A stretch of DNA of 18,076 nucleotides from Pseudomonadota bacterium (GTDB lineage: Bacteria > Pseudomonadota > Gammaproteobacteria > Burkholderiales > Burkholderiaceae_D). A program made the translations under genes and the position numbers. The first letter of the stretch is position 1, and each line of letters starts with the position of its first letter. Shown here one piece after another: positions 1 through 7,496 of this stretch. The stretch is taken from assembly GCA_023392035.1 (NCBI GenBank), contig JAEVZY010000173.1:1-18076 (forward strand), in the 5' to 3' direction. Below the pieces are notes generated by a model. It saw nothing but the letters and a program-made list of their open reading frames with translations, did no database searches and was not told the DNA's origin.

Positions 1-83
1 GGCTTTCGATGCCGGCAACAGGCCGGCAAAACTTGGGTGTCTTGCGCTTGTCTCATTTCCTCCCGATGCATCCGGAGGAAAAC

Positions 84-2528
84 GTGCGCCAGCAAAACAA
101 GAACAAAGGCCCGCAGGCCAGGGCCGCCCATCCCTGGCGCAGGCGCTTCCTGTTGGCGGTAGCCGCCTTTCTCCTGCTGCTGATGGGCGGCGCCGGCTTC
201 CTTGGCTGGCAACTGTGGCGCATCCAGCAGGACTTGCCGGATGTGAGCCGGATCGCCGAGCTGCGCGCCGAGCAACCCAGCATCGTGCTCTCGGCCGATG
301 GCAAGCAGCTCACCCAGTTCAAGAACATGCAGCGGCAATGGGTCAAGCTGGAGCAGATTTCACCCTGGGTGGTGAAAGCCCTGCTGGCCACCGAGGATCG
401 CCGCTTTTACCAGCACAAGGGCGTGGATTTTCGACGCACCGCCGGCGCCGCCTGGCACAGCCTGCGTGGCGATCTGCAAGGCGGGTCGACCCTGACCCAG
501 CAACTGGCGCGCAATCTGTTTCCGGAAGAAATCGGCAAGAGCCGCAACCTGAACCGCAAGGTGAAAGAGATGCTGACGGCGCTCGCCATCGAGCGCACGC
601 ACAGCAAGAGCCAGATCCTGGAGATCTATCTCAACACCGTGCCCTTCCTCTACAACGTGTTCGGCATCGAAATGGCCGCACGCACCTATTTCAACAAGAA
701 CGCGATGGAGCTGGGTCCGCTGGAAAGCGCAACACTGGTGGGCATGCTCAAGGGCACGACCTACTACAACCCGGTGGTCAACCCGGAGCGCGCGCGCGAT
801 CGGCGCAATACCGTGTTGATGCAGTTGGCGCGCAGCGGCGAATTGCCGCTGGAAAAAGTGAGCGCCATGCGGCGCCAGCCGCTGGCGCTGCACTTCACGC
901 GCCAGGCCGAGCCCGGCTATGAACCGGCCCTGCACTATGTGGAGTATGTGCGGCGCTGGTTGACCGATTGGGCCGAGAAGAACGATGTCGATCTCTACAC
1001 CGATGGCCTGATCATCCACGCCACGCTCGACACCCGCCTGCAGGAATTCGCCAACGAGGCGGTGGAGCGGCAGACCCATGCCCTGCAGGCGATCGCCGAT
1101 GTCGAATGGACGCAAAAGAACGCGCACGTGATGTCGAACTCGGCCGCCTACTACCTGAAGCGGCAGAAGGCGGTGCAGCCCTTCCAGGTGTTCTGGCAGA
1201 CGCGGGAAGATCTGGTCGAAGCCTTCGTGCGTGAATCCGCGGAATATCGCAAGGCAGTGGACTCCGGCAAATCACCGCAGGCGGTCCTGGCGGCCTTGCG
1301 TGGCGATGCGCAATTCATGCAGCGCCTGCGCGAATCCAAGACCCGGCTGGAAGCCGGCATGGTGGCGATGGACCCGGCCAGCGGCGCGGTGCGGGCCTGG
1401 GTCGGCAGCCGCAACTTCATGCAGGACCAGTTCGACCACGTGGCGCAGGCGCTGCGCCAGCCGGGCTCCACCTTCAAGCCGCTGGTGTATGGCGCGGCGC
1501 TCGAGCGCGGCTTCTCGCCGACCCGGACTTACATGGACAGCCGGGTGGCGATCCGCACCGGCGAAGGCGAAAGCTGGACTCCGACCGACATGAACGCCGG
1601 CAGCGAAATGCCGATGACCATGCGCGATGGCTTGATTTATTCACGCAATACGGTGACGGCCCAGGTGATGCAGGATGTCGGCCTGCCGGGCATCGTGGCG
1701 CTGGCGCGCGCCGCCGGCATCAACCGCAGCCGCCTCGATCCGGTGCCTTCGCTGGCCTTGGGCACCAGTCCCGTGAGCCTGCTTGAGATGGTCTCCGCTT
1801 ATTCCACCATTGCCGCCATCGGCCAGTTTCACGCGCCGCAGGTGGTGCAGAGCATCACCGATCGGCGCGGCAAGCTGCTGGCGCGCTTCGACTCTGCGGC
1901 GCAACCCGCGATGTCGGAGAACACCGCGCTGGAATTGATCGACATGATGCGCGGCGTGATCAACCGCGGCACCGGCACCGAGATCCGCACCCGCTTTGCC
2001 ATCAATGCGGATGTGGCCGGCAAGACCGGCACCACGCAGTTCAACACCGACGGCTGGTTCATCATGGCGCATCCGGCCCTGGTGACGGGCGCCTGGGTCG
2101 GCTTCAACGATGCGCGCGTCACCATGCGCAGCAACTACTGGGGACAGGGAGGACACAATGCGCTGACCCTGGTCGGCGATTTCTACAAGACGCTGTTCAA
2201 GAACAAGAGTCTGGATCCGCGCGCGCGCTTCCCCAAACCGCAACGCGGCGAGTGGGTGGCGAGCGAACCCTGGCTTGAGCGCGGCGGCAGCGGCGGCGGC
2301 ACCGAAGGTGCGCTGCTGGTGCGGCGCGAATCAGATGGCGCGGCGGTGACGGGCGACCCGGCGCCGGCGATGAATGGCAGCGGCGGCACCAAGGTCGGCG
2401 GCAATGCCGGCGGCATCACGGTGGCGGGCGGCGAGTCGGCCCGCAGCGCGGCTGAAGATGCCGTGGCAGCGGCGCGCACTGCGGCGCGCAATGCGATAGA
2501 AGCCTTGCAGTCCGCAGGAGGGCGATGA
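84..2528 (+). CDS. Bifunctional class A penicillin-binding protein (transglycosylase/transpeptidase)
   Basis: Inner-membrane peptidoglycan synthase that polymerises glycan strands from lipid II and cross-links stem peptides. I chose the GTG at 84 because GGAGG (74-78) sits 5 nt upstream; ATG 66 and the codon at 9 are in frame but lack such a site. The 814-residue product has a basic N-terminus, one membrane helix (about residues 22-44), and a GT51 domain with the TEDRRF catalytic Glu (Glu104), GGSTLTQQLARN and an EIYLN motif. The transpeptidase domain shows STFK (nucleophile Ser462, Lys465), SRN (Ser520) and KTGTT (Lys647). The C-terminal 80 residues are Gly/Ala-rich and low in complexity. 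All catalytic motifs are intact. It resembles PBP1A-like enzymes, but I cannot assign it to mrcA, so no symbol is given. It is followed by 117 nt without a gene. Confidence 0.95.
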   Translation: MRQQNKNKGPQARAAHPWRRRFLLAVAAFLLLLMGGAGFLGWQLWRIQQDLPDVSRIAELRAEQPSIVLSADGKQLTQFKNMQRQWVKLEQISPWVVKALLATEDRRFYQHKGVDFRRTAGAAWHSLRGDLQGGSTLTQQLARNLFPEEIGKSRNLNRKVKEMLTALAIERTHSKSQILEIYLNTVPFLYNVFGIEMAARTYFNKNAMELGPLESATLVGMLKGTTYYNPVVNPERARDRRNTVLMQLARSGELPLEKVSAMRRQPLALHFTRQAEPGYEPALHYVEYVRRWLTDWAEKNDVDLYTDGLIIHATLDTRLQEFANEAVERQTHALQAIADVEWTQKNAHVMSNSAAYYLKRQKAVQPFQVFWQTREDLVEAFVRESAEYRKAVDSGKSPQAVLAALRGDAQFMQRLRESKTRLEAGMVAMDPASGAVRAWVGSRNFMQDQFDHVAQALRQPGSTFKPLVYGAALERGFSPTRTYMDSRVAIRTGEGESWTPTDMNAGSEMPMTMRDGLIYSRNTVTAQVMQDVGLPGIVALARAAGINRSRLDPVPSLALGTSPVSLLEMVSAYSTIAAIGQFHAPQVVQSITDRRGKLLARFDSAAQPAMSENTALELIDMMRGVINRGTGTEIRTRFAINADVAGKTGTTQFNTDGWFIMAHPALVTGAWVGFNDARVTMRSNYWGQGGHNALTLVGDFYKTLFKNKSLDPRARFPKPQRGEWVASEPWLERGGSGGGTEGALLVRRESDGAAVTGDPAPAMNGSGGTKVGGNAGGITVAGGESARSAAEDAVAAARTAARNAIEALQSAGGR

Positions 2529-2645
2529 GCGTTGCGCGCATGCGTCTGCACGTACTTTCCCGAGCGCATTTTCGGCGGCAACTGAAGTAGAATCGGGCAC
2601 CCTCAAATCTCCAAAAGATTCCCGTGCCCCGTCGCCGGCCTGGTT

Positions 2646-3287
2646 GTGAAGAAAAGCATACGCGTACTGCTGGTTGATGATCATTTGCTGTTCCGTGAAG
2701 GGCTCAAGTTCATCCTCTCCGATTGCAAGGATGTCGTGATTGCCGGCGAAGGCGGCACTGCGGCCGAGGCATTGACCCTGGCACGCGCGGTGCCCAGCGA
2801 TGTGATGTTGCTGGATATCTCGATGCCGGATCGCAACGGCAATGAAATCCTGCGCCAGCTGAAGAAGGAGGCGCCGCAGATGGCGGTCCTGATTCTTTCC
2901 ATGCACCGCGAAGGTTTGTACGCGGTGCGCGCCATCAAGGCCGGCGCTTGCGGGTATCTCAACAAGCAGAGCGCGCCCGATGAAGTGGTGGGCGCGCTGC
3001 GCCAGGTGGCGGCCGGGCGCAAATACATCAGCGCCGCACTGGCCCAGGAACTGGCGGACCACATCAGCGAAGACCGCCAGGCGGCGCCGCATGAGTGCCT
3101 GTCCGACCGCGAGTATCAAGTCTTGACCATGATCGCCTCGGGCAAGTCGGTGGGCGATATTGCGCTTGAGCTCAGCCTTTCAGTGAAGACGGTCAGCATG
3201 TACCGCGCGCGGCTGCTGGACAAGATGGGCCTGCGCAACAACGCGGAAATCACCCACTACGCGATCCGCAACAAGTTGATCGATTGA
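2646..3287 (+). CDS. NarL/FixJ-type response regulator (REC + LuxR HTH)
   Basis: Two-component transcription regulator of 213 residues. The receiver domain (about 1-120) has the acidic pair Asp11/Asp12, the phospho-acceptor Asp57 in MLLDISMPD, and the conserved Lys in LNKQSAP. A LuxR-type helix-turn-helix covers about 150-210 (LSDREYQVL, SVKTVSMYRARLLDKMG). Length and architecture match UvrY/GacA/NarL-type regulators. No histidine kinase gene is adjacent, so it is an orphan in this window. The only sensible start is GTG 2646, because the KKSIRVLLVDDH strand follows directly, and no clear Shine-Dalgarno precedes it. Upstream, TAGAAT at 2588-2593 could be a -10 box but has no convincing -35. 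The stop codon lies in the first copy of a 14-bp tandem repeat. The target genes are unknown. Confidence 0.93.
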   Translation: MKKSIRVLLVDDHLLFREGLKFILSDCKDVVIAGEGGTAAEALTLARAVPSDVMLLDISMPDRNGNEILRQLKKEAPQMAVLILSMHREGLYAVRAIKAGACGYLNKQSAPDEVVGALRQVAAGRKYISAALAQELADHISEDRQAAPHECLSDREYQVLTMIASGKSVGDIALELSLSVKTVSMYRARLLDKMGLRNNAEITHYAIRNKLID

Positions 3288-3350
3288 GCGCGGTCGATTG
3301 AGCGCGGTCGATTGAGCGCGATCGATTGAGCGTTGTCGATTCAGCGCGGT
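3281..3350. repeat. Five-copy 14-bp tandem repeat at the 3' end of the response regulator gene
   Basis: The unit CGATTGAGCGCGGT occurs at 3281-3294 and 3295-3308 as identical copies. Diverged copies follow at 3309-3322 (ends GCGAT), 3323-3336 (GCGTTGT) and 3337-3350 (CGATTCAGCGCGGT). The first copy contains the last codons and TGA stop of the response regulator. The array fills most of the 71-nt gap to the convergent queC stop at 3359. The sequence looks like an expanded copy of the gene end. Whether it has a regulatory or termination role cannot be told. Confidence 0.95.
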
Positions 3351-3358
3351 GTCAGCTT

Positions 3359-4081
3359 TCATGCGCCGGGTAGCGGCTCGGCTTTACCCTGGCGCCAGTT
3401 CTCATAGCCGCGCGCCCGCAATTCACAGGCCGGGCAATGCCCGCAGCCATGTCCCCAGGGATGCATCCGGCCGCGTTCGCCCAGATAGCAGGTGTGGGTG
3501 CCGCTGCGCACCAACTCCACCAGCGTGTCGCCGCCCAGCGCTTGCGCCAGCGCCCAGGTCTGCGCCTTGTCCAGCCACATCAACGGCGTTTCAATGGACA
3601 GCTCGGTGGCCATGCCCAGGCGCAGCGCCTGCTGCATGGCTTGCATGGTGTCGTTGCGGCAGTCGGGATAGCCGGAATAATCGGTCTCGCACATGCCGCC
3701 CACCAGCACATCCAGTCCGCGCCGGTAAGCCAGGGCCGCGGCCAGGGTCAGGAACAGCAGATTGCGACCGGGGACGAAGGTGTTGGGCAAGCCATTGGCC
3801 TGCATGCTGATTTCCACGTCGCGCGTGAGGGCGGTGTCGGAAACCTGTCCCAGCACCTGCAGATCGATCATGTGGTCTTGGCCCAGGCGGTCTTGCCATT
3901 GCGGTGACACATCGCGCAAGCCTTGCAGCACAGCCGGGCGCACTTCCAGCTCGATGTGGTGGCGCTGGCCATAGTCGAAGCCCACCGTTTCCACCCGTGG
4001 GTAACGCGCCAGCGCCCAGGCCACGCAGGTGGTGGAGTCCTGGCCGCCGGAAAAAAGTACGAGTGCGCCGCCTGCCGTCAT
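3359..4081 (-). CDS. queC: 7-cyano-7-deazaguanine synthase QueC
   Basis: Cytoplasmic ATP-dependent enzyme that converts 7-carboxy-7-deazaguanine plus ammonia to preQ0, in the pathway to queuosine in tRNA. The 240-residue product begins with the ATP-pyrophosphatase P-loop SGGQDSTTC (about residues 11-19). It carries PGRNLLFLTLAAALAYR and GGMCETDYSGYPDCR, typical of the family. The zinc-binding end has a Cys in HTCYLGER and then the CGHCPAC cluster. Length is close to the E. coli enzyme. The start ATG overlaps the stop of the upstream DUF3108 gene (ATGA at 4078-4081), which suggests translational coupling. queD, queE and queF are not in this window, so the pathway is split. Its 3' end faces the response regulator across the 14-bp repeats. 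Confidence 0.96.
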   Translation of the reverse strand: MTAGGALVLFSGGQDSTTCVAWALARYPRVETVGFDYGQRHHIELEVRPAVLQGLRDVSPQWQDRLGQDHMIDLQVLGQVSDTALTRDVEISMQANGLPNTFVPGRNLLFLTLAAALAYRRGLDVLVGGMCETDYSGYPDCRNDTMQAMQQALRLGMATELSIETPLMWLDKAQTWALAQALGGDTLVELVRSGTHTCYLGERGRMHPWGHGCGHCPACELRARGYENWRQGKAEPLPGA

Positions 4082-4827
4082 TGCCGCTTGATTCCTTCTA
4101 TGAACTGTTCGACGAATTCGTCGCTGTCTTCAAAACGGGTGTGCACCGGATACCATTCCTGGGCCGGCGCCAGCCAGATATCGACCCGGCGATGACGCGC
4201 GTCTTCCGGCGGCAGCCGCACCAGGTGCACGGTGTCGATTTCGCCCAGCGCGGTCTGCAGACGCTCGCGTCCTTGCACCTTGAAGGTCCAGGGATCGGCG
4301 TCGCGCTGGCCGGCCACGGTGAAGGTCCAGCTCATGCCGGGTTTGATGGCGCGTTTCTCGGCGCGCAGGATGGCGATCATCTGCCACAAGGCGCTGGCGC
4401 GATCCTGTTCGCCGCCCTGTATCTTTTGCGTGGCTTGCGAATCGCCAAAGCGGATCAGCCCGGCATCGCGCTCGAAGCGGGTGGTGGTGGCGTCCTTGCG
4501 AAAGCGCTTTTCGGTATAGGCCAGCGGCAGCAGTCCGTTCCGGTCGACGCTGCCTTCGCTGCGCTCATCCAGGATTTTTCCGACCAGCATGGCGCTGGTT
4601 TCCGCACTGATCAGATACTGGGTCTGGTCGGCTTGCCACAGCAGGCGCGAGCGGCCCGAGAGCATGATGCCGCTTTGGCGCGCGCGCACCGAGTATTCCA
4701 ATTGGACCGGGGGTGGCAGCTTGACCGCGCCGCGCGCCGGGTTCGGTTGCGCGGCGCCAGGCAGCGCCAACATTGCGGCCAGCCACAATGTCGCCGCGCG
4801 CCAACAAGATGAAAAATGCTTCTGCAT
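4078..4827 (-). CDS. Secreted DUF3108-domain protein (second paralogue)
   Basis: A 249-residue exported protein of unknown function. The open frame extends upstream, but ATG 4827 is preferred because it gives a classical signal peptide (MQKHFSSCWRAATLWLAAML, likely cleavage after LPGAAQ) and clears the upstream gene by 8 nt. A TTG overlapping that gene's stop is an alternative start. The body matches the DUF3108 pattern: LEYSVRARQSG, YTEKRFRK (about residue 110), EQDRASALWQ, and DIWLAPAQEWYPVHTRF near the end. It is clearly paralogous to the gene just upstream, sharing YTEKRFRK, EQDRAS..WQ and DIWLAP...WYPV. The fold of the family is expected to be periplasmic and beta-rich; no enzyme motif is visible. 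It overlaps queC by 4 bp, so both are probably on one transcript. Confidence 0.85.
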   Translation of the reverse strand: MQKHFSSCWRAATLWLAAMLALPGAAQPNPARGAVKLPPPVQLEYSVRARQSGIMLSGRSRLLWQADQTQYLISAETSAMLVGKILDERSEGSVDRNGLLPLAYTEKRFRKDATTTRFERDAGLIRFGDSQATQKIQGGEQDRASALWQMIAILRAEKRAIKPGMSWTFTVAGQRDADPWTFKVQGRERLQTALGEIDTVHLVRLPPEDARHRRVDIWLAPAQEWYPVHTRFEDSDEFVEQFIEGIKRQ

Positions 4828-4835
4828 GGAATTGA

Positions 4836-5954
4836 TCAATTGCCGTTCGGCGTTTGCTGTGCGTCGTTCAAGGATAGATCGAGCACGTCGCCGTTCGCTT
4901 CGGTAAAGCGCAACTTTACCGGATACCACTGCAAACCGGGCGCCAGCCAGATATCCAGCTTCTGGTCATAGGAACCGGGTCGCGGCTGGCGCAACACATG
5001 CACGGCGCGCAGGGTCTGGCCGGCGGCCTGGATCTCTTCTTCGCCCGTGACCTGCAGATGCCAGGTATCGCCGTCGCGGGTACCGGCGACGAACACGGCA
5101 AGTTCGGCGCCGGGCGCAAGCTGCGCCGCATCGCCGCGGCCCAGCGCCGCCAATTGCCAGACGATGCTGGCGCGGTCCTGCTCCATGCCGCTGCGCGCAT
5201 AGCTGATGGTGGAGGCGGAAAAGCTCACCAATTGCGGATCGCGCTGGAAGTGGGTGTTGGTGGCGGACTTGCGAAAGCGTTTTTCGGTATAGAGAACCGG
5301 CGCCAGGCCTTGCGATTCGATCTGGCCGCTGCTTTGGAAAGTGAGCAGGGACATGAACAGCAGTTTGATTTCGCCTTCCACGCTATAGCTGTCTTCGTTG
5401 CGCGTGAAGCGGATGCTGCCGCTGCCCTGGTAATCGCCATCGCTGCGCTTGGCATGGACGCTGTAGTTGAGCAGGGCCGAAGGCGGCGGCAAGGCGTGTG
5501 CGGCAGGCGCCGGCTTGGCTTGCGGCGCCGGTTCCGCCGGTTCGGCTTGCTGGGCTGGCGCAGTATCGGCGGCTGGCCCGGATGTGGCGGCGATTGCGTT
5601 GGAGTCGGAAGCGGGATCCGCTGGTACCGGATCATCGCTGCTTGTGCTGGCGGCAGGCTCGGATTCGGCTACGACCTTGGGTGCGGGCGGTGGCGGCGGC
5701 ACGGGACGTGCTTTGCGCACAGTGCGTGGCTTGGGCTTGGGCTTGGGCGCCGGCTTGGGTGGCGCGGCCTCAGCTGCGGGCGCCGGCTGTAGTTGAACGA
5801 TAACCGGTGTTGTGGGCAGCAGCGTGGCGCGCTCCGCTTCCCCCCGCGTCACCGAACGCAGCAGCGCCAGGTGCAGCAGGATGGAAACGACAAGCGTGAG
5901 CAGCGCGACCAGTGAAAAGCGGCGCCGGCGAGCAAAGGTATGGACGGCAAGCAT
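4836..5954 (-). CDS. Membrane-anchored DUF3108-domain protein with TonB-like Pro/Lys-rich linker
   Basis: A 372-residue protein of unknown function. ATG 5954 is preferred over the longer frame (to 6023). From there a short basic segment (FARRRRF) leads into a single membrane helix (about residues 12-32), as in TonB-like proteins. Next come a Pro/Lys-rich stretch (PKPAPKPKPKPR, PVPPPPPAPK) and an Ala/Pro/Glu-rich linker to about residue 165. The C-terminal half is a DUF3108 domain: LLNYSVHAKRSDG, YTEKRFRKSATNTHF, GMEQDRASIVWQ, DIWLAPGLQWYPVKLRF. The layout suggests an inner-membrane anchor with a long periplasmic spacer. It lies 8 nt upstream of its secreted paralogue, with queC third. The linker differs fully from the paralogue while the domain is shared, so duplication plus fusion to a TonB-like N-terminus is likely. 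The start has no strong ribosome binding site. Confidence 0.83.
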   Translation of the reverse strand: MLAVHTFARRRRFSLVALLTLVVSILLHLALLRSVTRGEAERATLLPTTPVIVQLQPAPAAEAAPPKPAPKPKPKPRTVRKARPVPPPPPAPKVVAESEPAASTSSDDPVPADPASDSNAIAATSGPAADTAPAQQAEPAEPAPQAKPAPAAHALPPPSALLNYSVHAKRSDGDYQGSGSIRFTRNEDSYSVEGEIKLLFMSLLTFQSSGQIESQGLAPVLYTEKRFRKSATNTHFQRDPQLVSFSASTISYARSGMEQDRASIVWQLAALGRGDAAQLAPGAELAVFVAGTRDGDTWHLQVTGEEEIQAAGQTLRAVHVLRQPRPGSYDQKLDIWLAPGLQWYPVKLRFTEANGDVLDLSLNDAQQTPNGN

Positions 5955-6051
5955 GGCCGCTAGTGTAGCTGCCACGGCCGACCCGCAGGCAGGGCGACGC
6001 GAAGCTTGTGACTGTCGCACCACGCGCTGATCCAGTGCACAGTGGCTGCGC

Positions 6052-6078
6052 TTGTCTTTCCGTCAGCGGGCATACAAT
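6052..6078 (+). promoter_or_regulatory. Candidate sigma-70 promoter for the periplasmic binding protein gene
   Basis: TTGTCT (6052-6057) and TACAAT (6073-6078) are separated by 15 nt, which is short but tolerable. A transcript would start near 6085 and leave about 55 nt of leader to the GTG at 6140. This fits the start chosen on ribosome-binding grounds and argues against the upstream in-frame starts. Confidence 0.4.
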
Positions 6079-6139
6079 GCGGCCTTTTTCGCGACCGGTT
6101 TCGGTGCTGTCTTTTTTGAATTTTTGGGTGAGGTTCCGA

Positions 6140-7414
6140 GTGTTGTCTTCATGCCTGGCTGTGTTGCGTTTCTGTCTGGCCCTGCTGTTGTCGCTGGCGC
6201 CGGCGCTGGCCGAAGCCGCCGCGCCGCCTATCCGCATCGGCATGATCGAAGGTTTGTCCGGCCCCTTTGCCAATGCCGGCGACTCGGTGGTACGCAATCT
6301 GCGCTACGAGATTGAGGCGATCAATGCGCGCGGCGGCGTCAAGCTGCCGGGCGGCGCGCGGCCGCTGGCCCTGGAGCTGTACGACAACAAGGGATCGGTC
6401 GAAGAATCCTTGATCGGCTTGCGCCATTTCGTCGATGCCAAAGTGCCGTTCATCGTCCAGGGCAATAGCTCGGCCGTGGCATCGGCGCTGGTGGACGCCA
6501 TCAACCGCAATAACGAACGCAATCCCGGCCAGCGGGTGCTGTTCCTGAATTACGCCGCGGTCGATCCGGCCCTGACCAATGAGCGCTGCAGCTTCTGGCA
6601 TTTCCGCTTTGACGCCGGGGCCGACATGCGCATGAATGCCCTGACCGAAACCATCCGCCGCGACAGCAATGCGCGCCGCGTGTATCTGATCGGACAGGAC
6701 TACAGCTTCGGCCGCCAGGTGGCCAAGTTGGCACGAGCCCAGCTCGGTGCCAAGCGTCCCGACCTGCAGATCGTCGGCGACGAATTGCATCCGATCGGCA
6801 AGGTCAAGGACTTTGCGCCCTATGTGGCCAAGATCCGCGCCTCGGGCGCCGACACCGTCATCACCGGCAACTGGGGCAATGACCTGACCCTGCTGGTGAA
6901 GGCGGCACGCGAAGCGGGACTGCACCTGAAGTTCTATACCTTCTACGGCAACAGCCTGGGCGCGCCGGCGGCGCTGGGCGAAGCCGGCGTCGGCCTGGTC
7001 TACGCGGTGGCCGAGTGGCATCCGAACGTGGGCGGCGTGGAGAGCGACGCCGCCTATCTGGCTTTCCGCAAGCGTTATCCCGATCCGCATGACGACTACA
7101 TGCAGCAGCGCATGCATGCCATGCTGGAAATGCTGGCGCGCGCCATCGAAAAAGCCGGCAGCGCCGAGCCGCGCGCGGTGGCGCTGGCGCTGGAGCAGGC
7201 GCGCTACCGCAATGCCTATTACGAAGCCGCGATGCGCGCGCAAGACCACCAGTTGTTGCAGCCGCTGTATGTGAGCGTCATGCGCCGCGCCGGCGAAAGC
7301 TCGGTGCGCTTCGACAATGAAGGCAGCGGTTTTGGCTTCCAGACCGTGTTGCGCCTGCCGCTGTCCGAGGCCAGCCTGCCCAGCGTTTGCCGAATGTCGC
7401 GTCCGGCTTCATAA
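6140..7414 (+). CDS. Periplasmic substrate-binding protein, branched-chain amino acid ABC type
   Basis: Type I periplasmic binding protein (Peripla_BP_6/LivK-like) of 424 residues. GTG 6140 is chosen because GGTGAGG (6127-6133) lies 6 nt upstream. It also gives a clean signal peptide (CLAVLRFCLALLLSLAPALAEA). Upstream in-frame starts at 6008 and 6077 would overlap the likely promoter. The mature protein opens with IRIGMIEGLSGPFANAGDSV, the usual first strand and ligand loop, followed by GNSSAVASALVDAIN, VYLIGQDYSFGRQVA and GADTVITGNWGNDLTLLVKAA. No permease or ATPase gene is nearby, so it is an orphan binding protein. It may serve a transporter encoded elsewhere or act as a sensor ligand carrier. 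The ligand cannot be assigned; an amino acid, amide or urea-like compound is plausible from family knowledge. Confidence 0.9.
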   Translation: MLSSCLAVLRFCLALLLSLAPALAEAAAPPIRIGMIEGLSGPFANAGDSVVRNLRYEIEAINARGGVKLPGGARPLALELYDNKGSVEESLIGLRHFVDAKVPFIVQGNSSAVASALVDAINRNNERNPGQRVLFLNYAAVDPALTNERCSFWHFRFDAGADMRMNALTETIRRDSNARRVYLIGQDYSFGRQVAKLARAQLGAKRPDLQIVGDELHPIGKVKDFAPYVAKIRASGADTVITGNWGNDLTLLVKAAREAGLHLKFYTFYGNSLGAPAALGEAGVGLVYAVAEWHPNVGGVESDAAYLAFRKRYPDPHDDYMQQRMHAMLEMLARAIEKAGSAEPRAVALALEQARYRNAYYEAAMRAQDHQLLQPLYVSVMRRAGESSVRFDNEGSGFGFQTVLRLPLSEASLPSVCRMSRPAS

Positions 7415-7496
7415 AGCGCGCCTGGAGCCTGTCGGCGCTGCGGATTTGGCCCGGCATCTGCTAACCTGATCCAGAACGCCAGACGGGAGAGCAAGC

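Noticed and set aside
3349..4812. Plus-strand frames opposite queC and the DUF3108 genes
   Set aside because: They are Arg/Pro/His-rich shadow sequence without domains; the minus strand holds conserved genes.
5640..5790. Possible DNA repeat in the Pro/Lys-rich linker of the anchored DUF3108 protein
   Set aside because: The repetition (GGGCTTGGG-type) follows from the PKPKPK protein sequence and codon bias, so it is not a separate element.
6149..7249. Minus-strand frame of 366 codons opposite the binding protein
   Set aside because: No recognisable domain; it is a codon-bias shadow of a clear periplasmic binding protein.
7425..7445. Shared 12-mer TCGGCGCTGCGG at about 7431 and 9789
   Set aside because: Short GC-rich match between two intergenic regions, expected by chance in this base composition.
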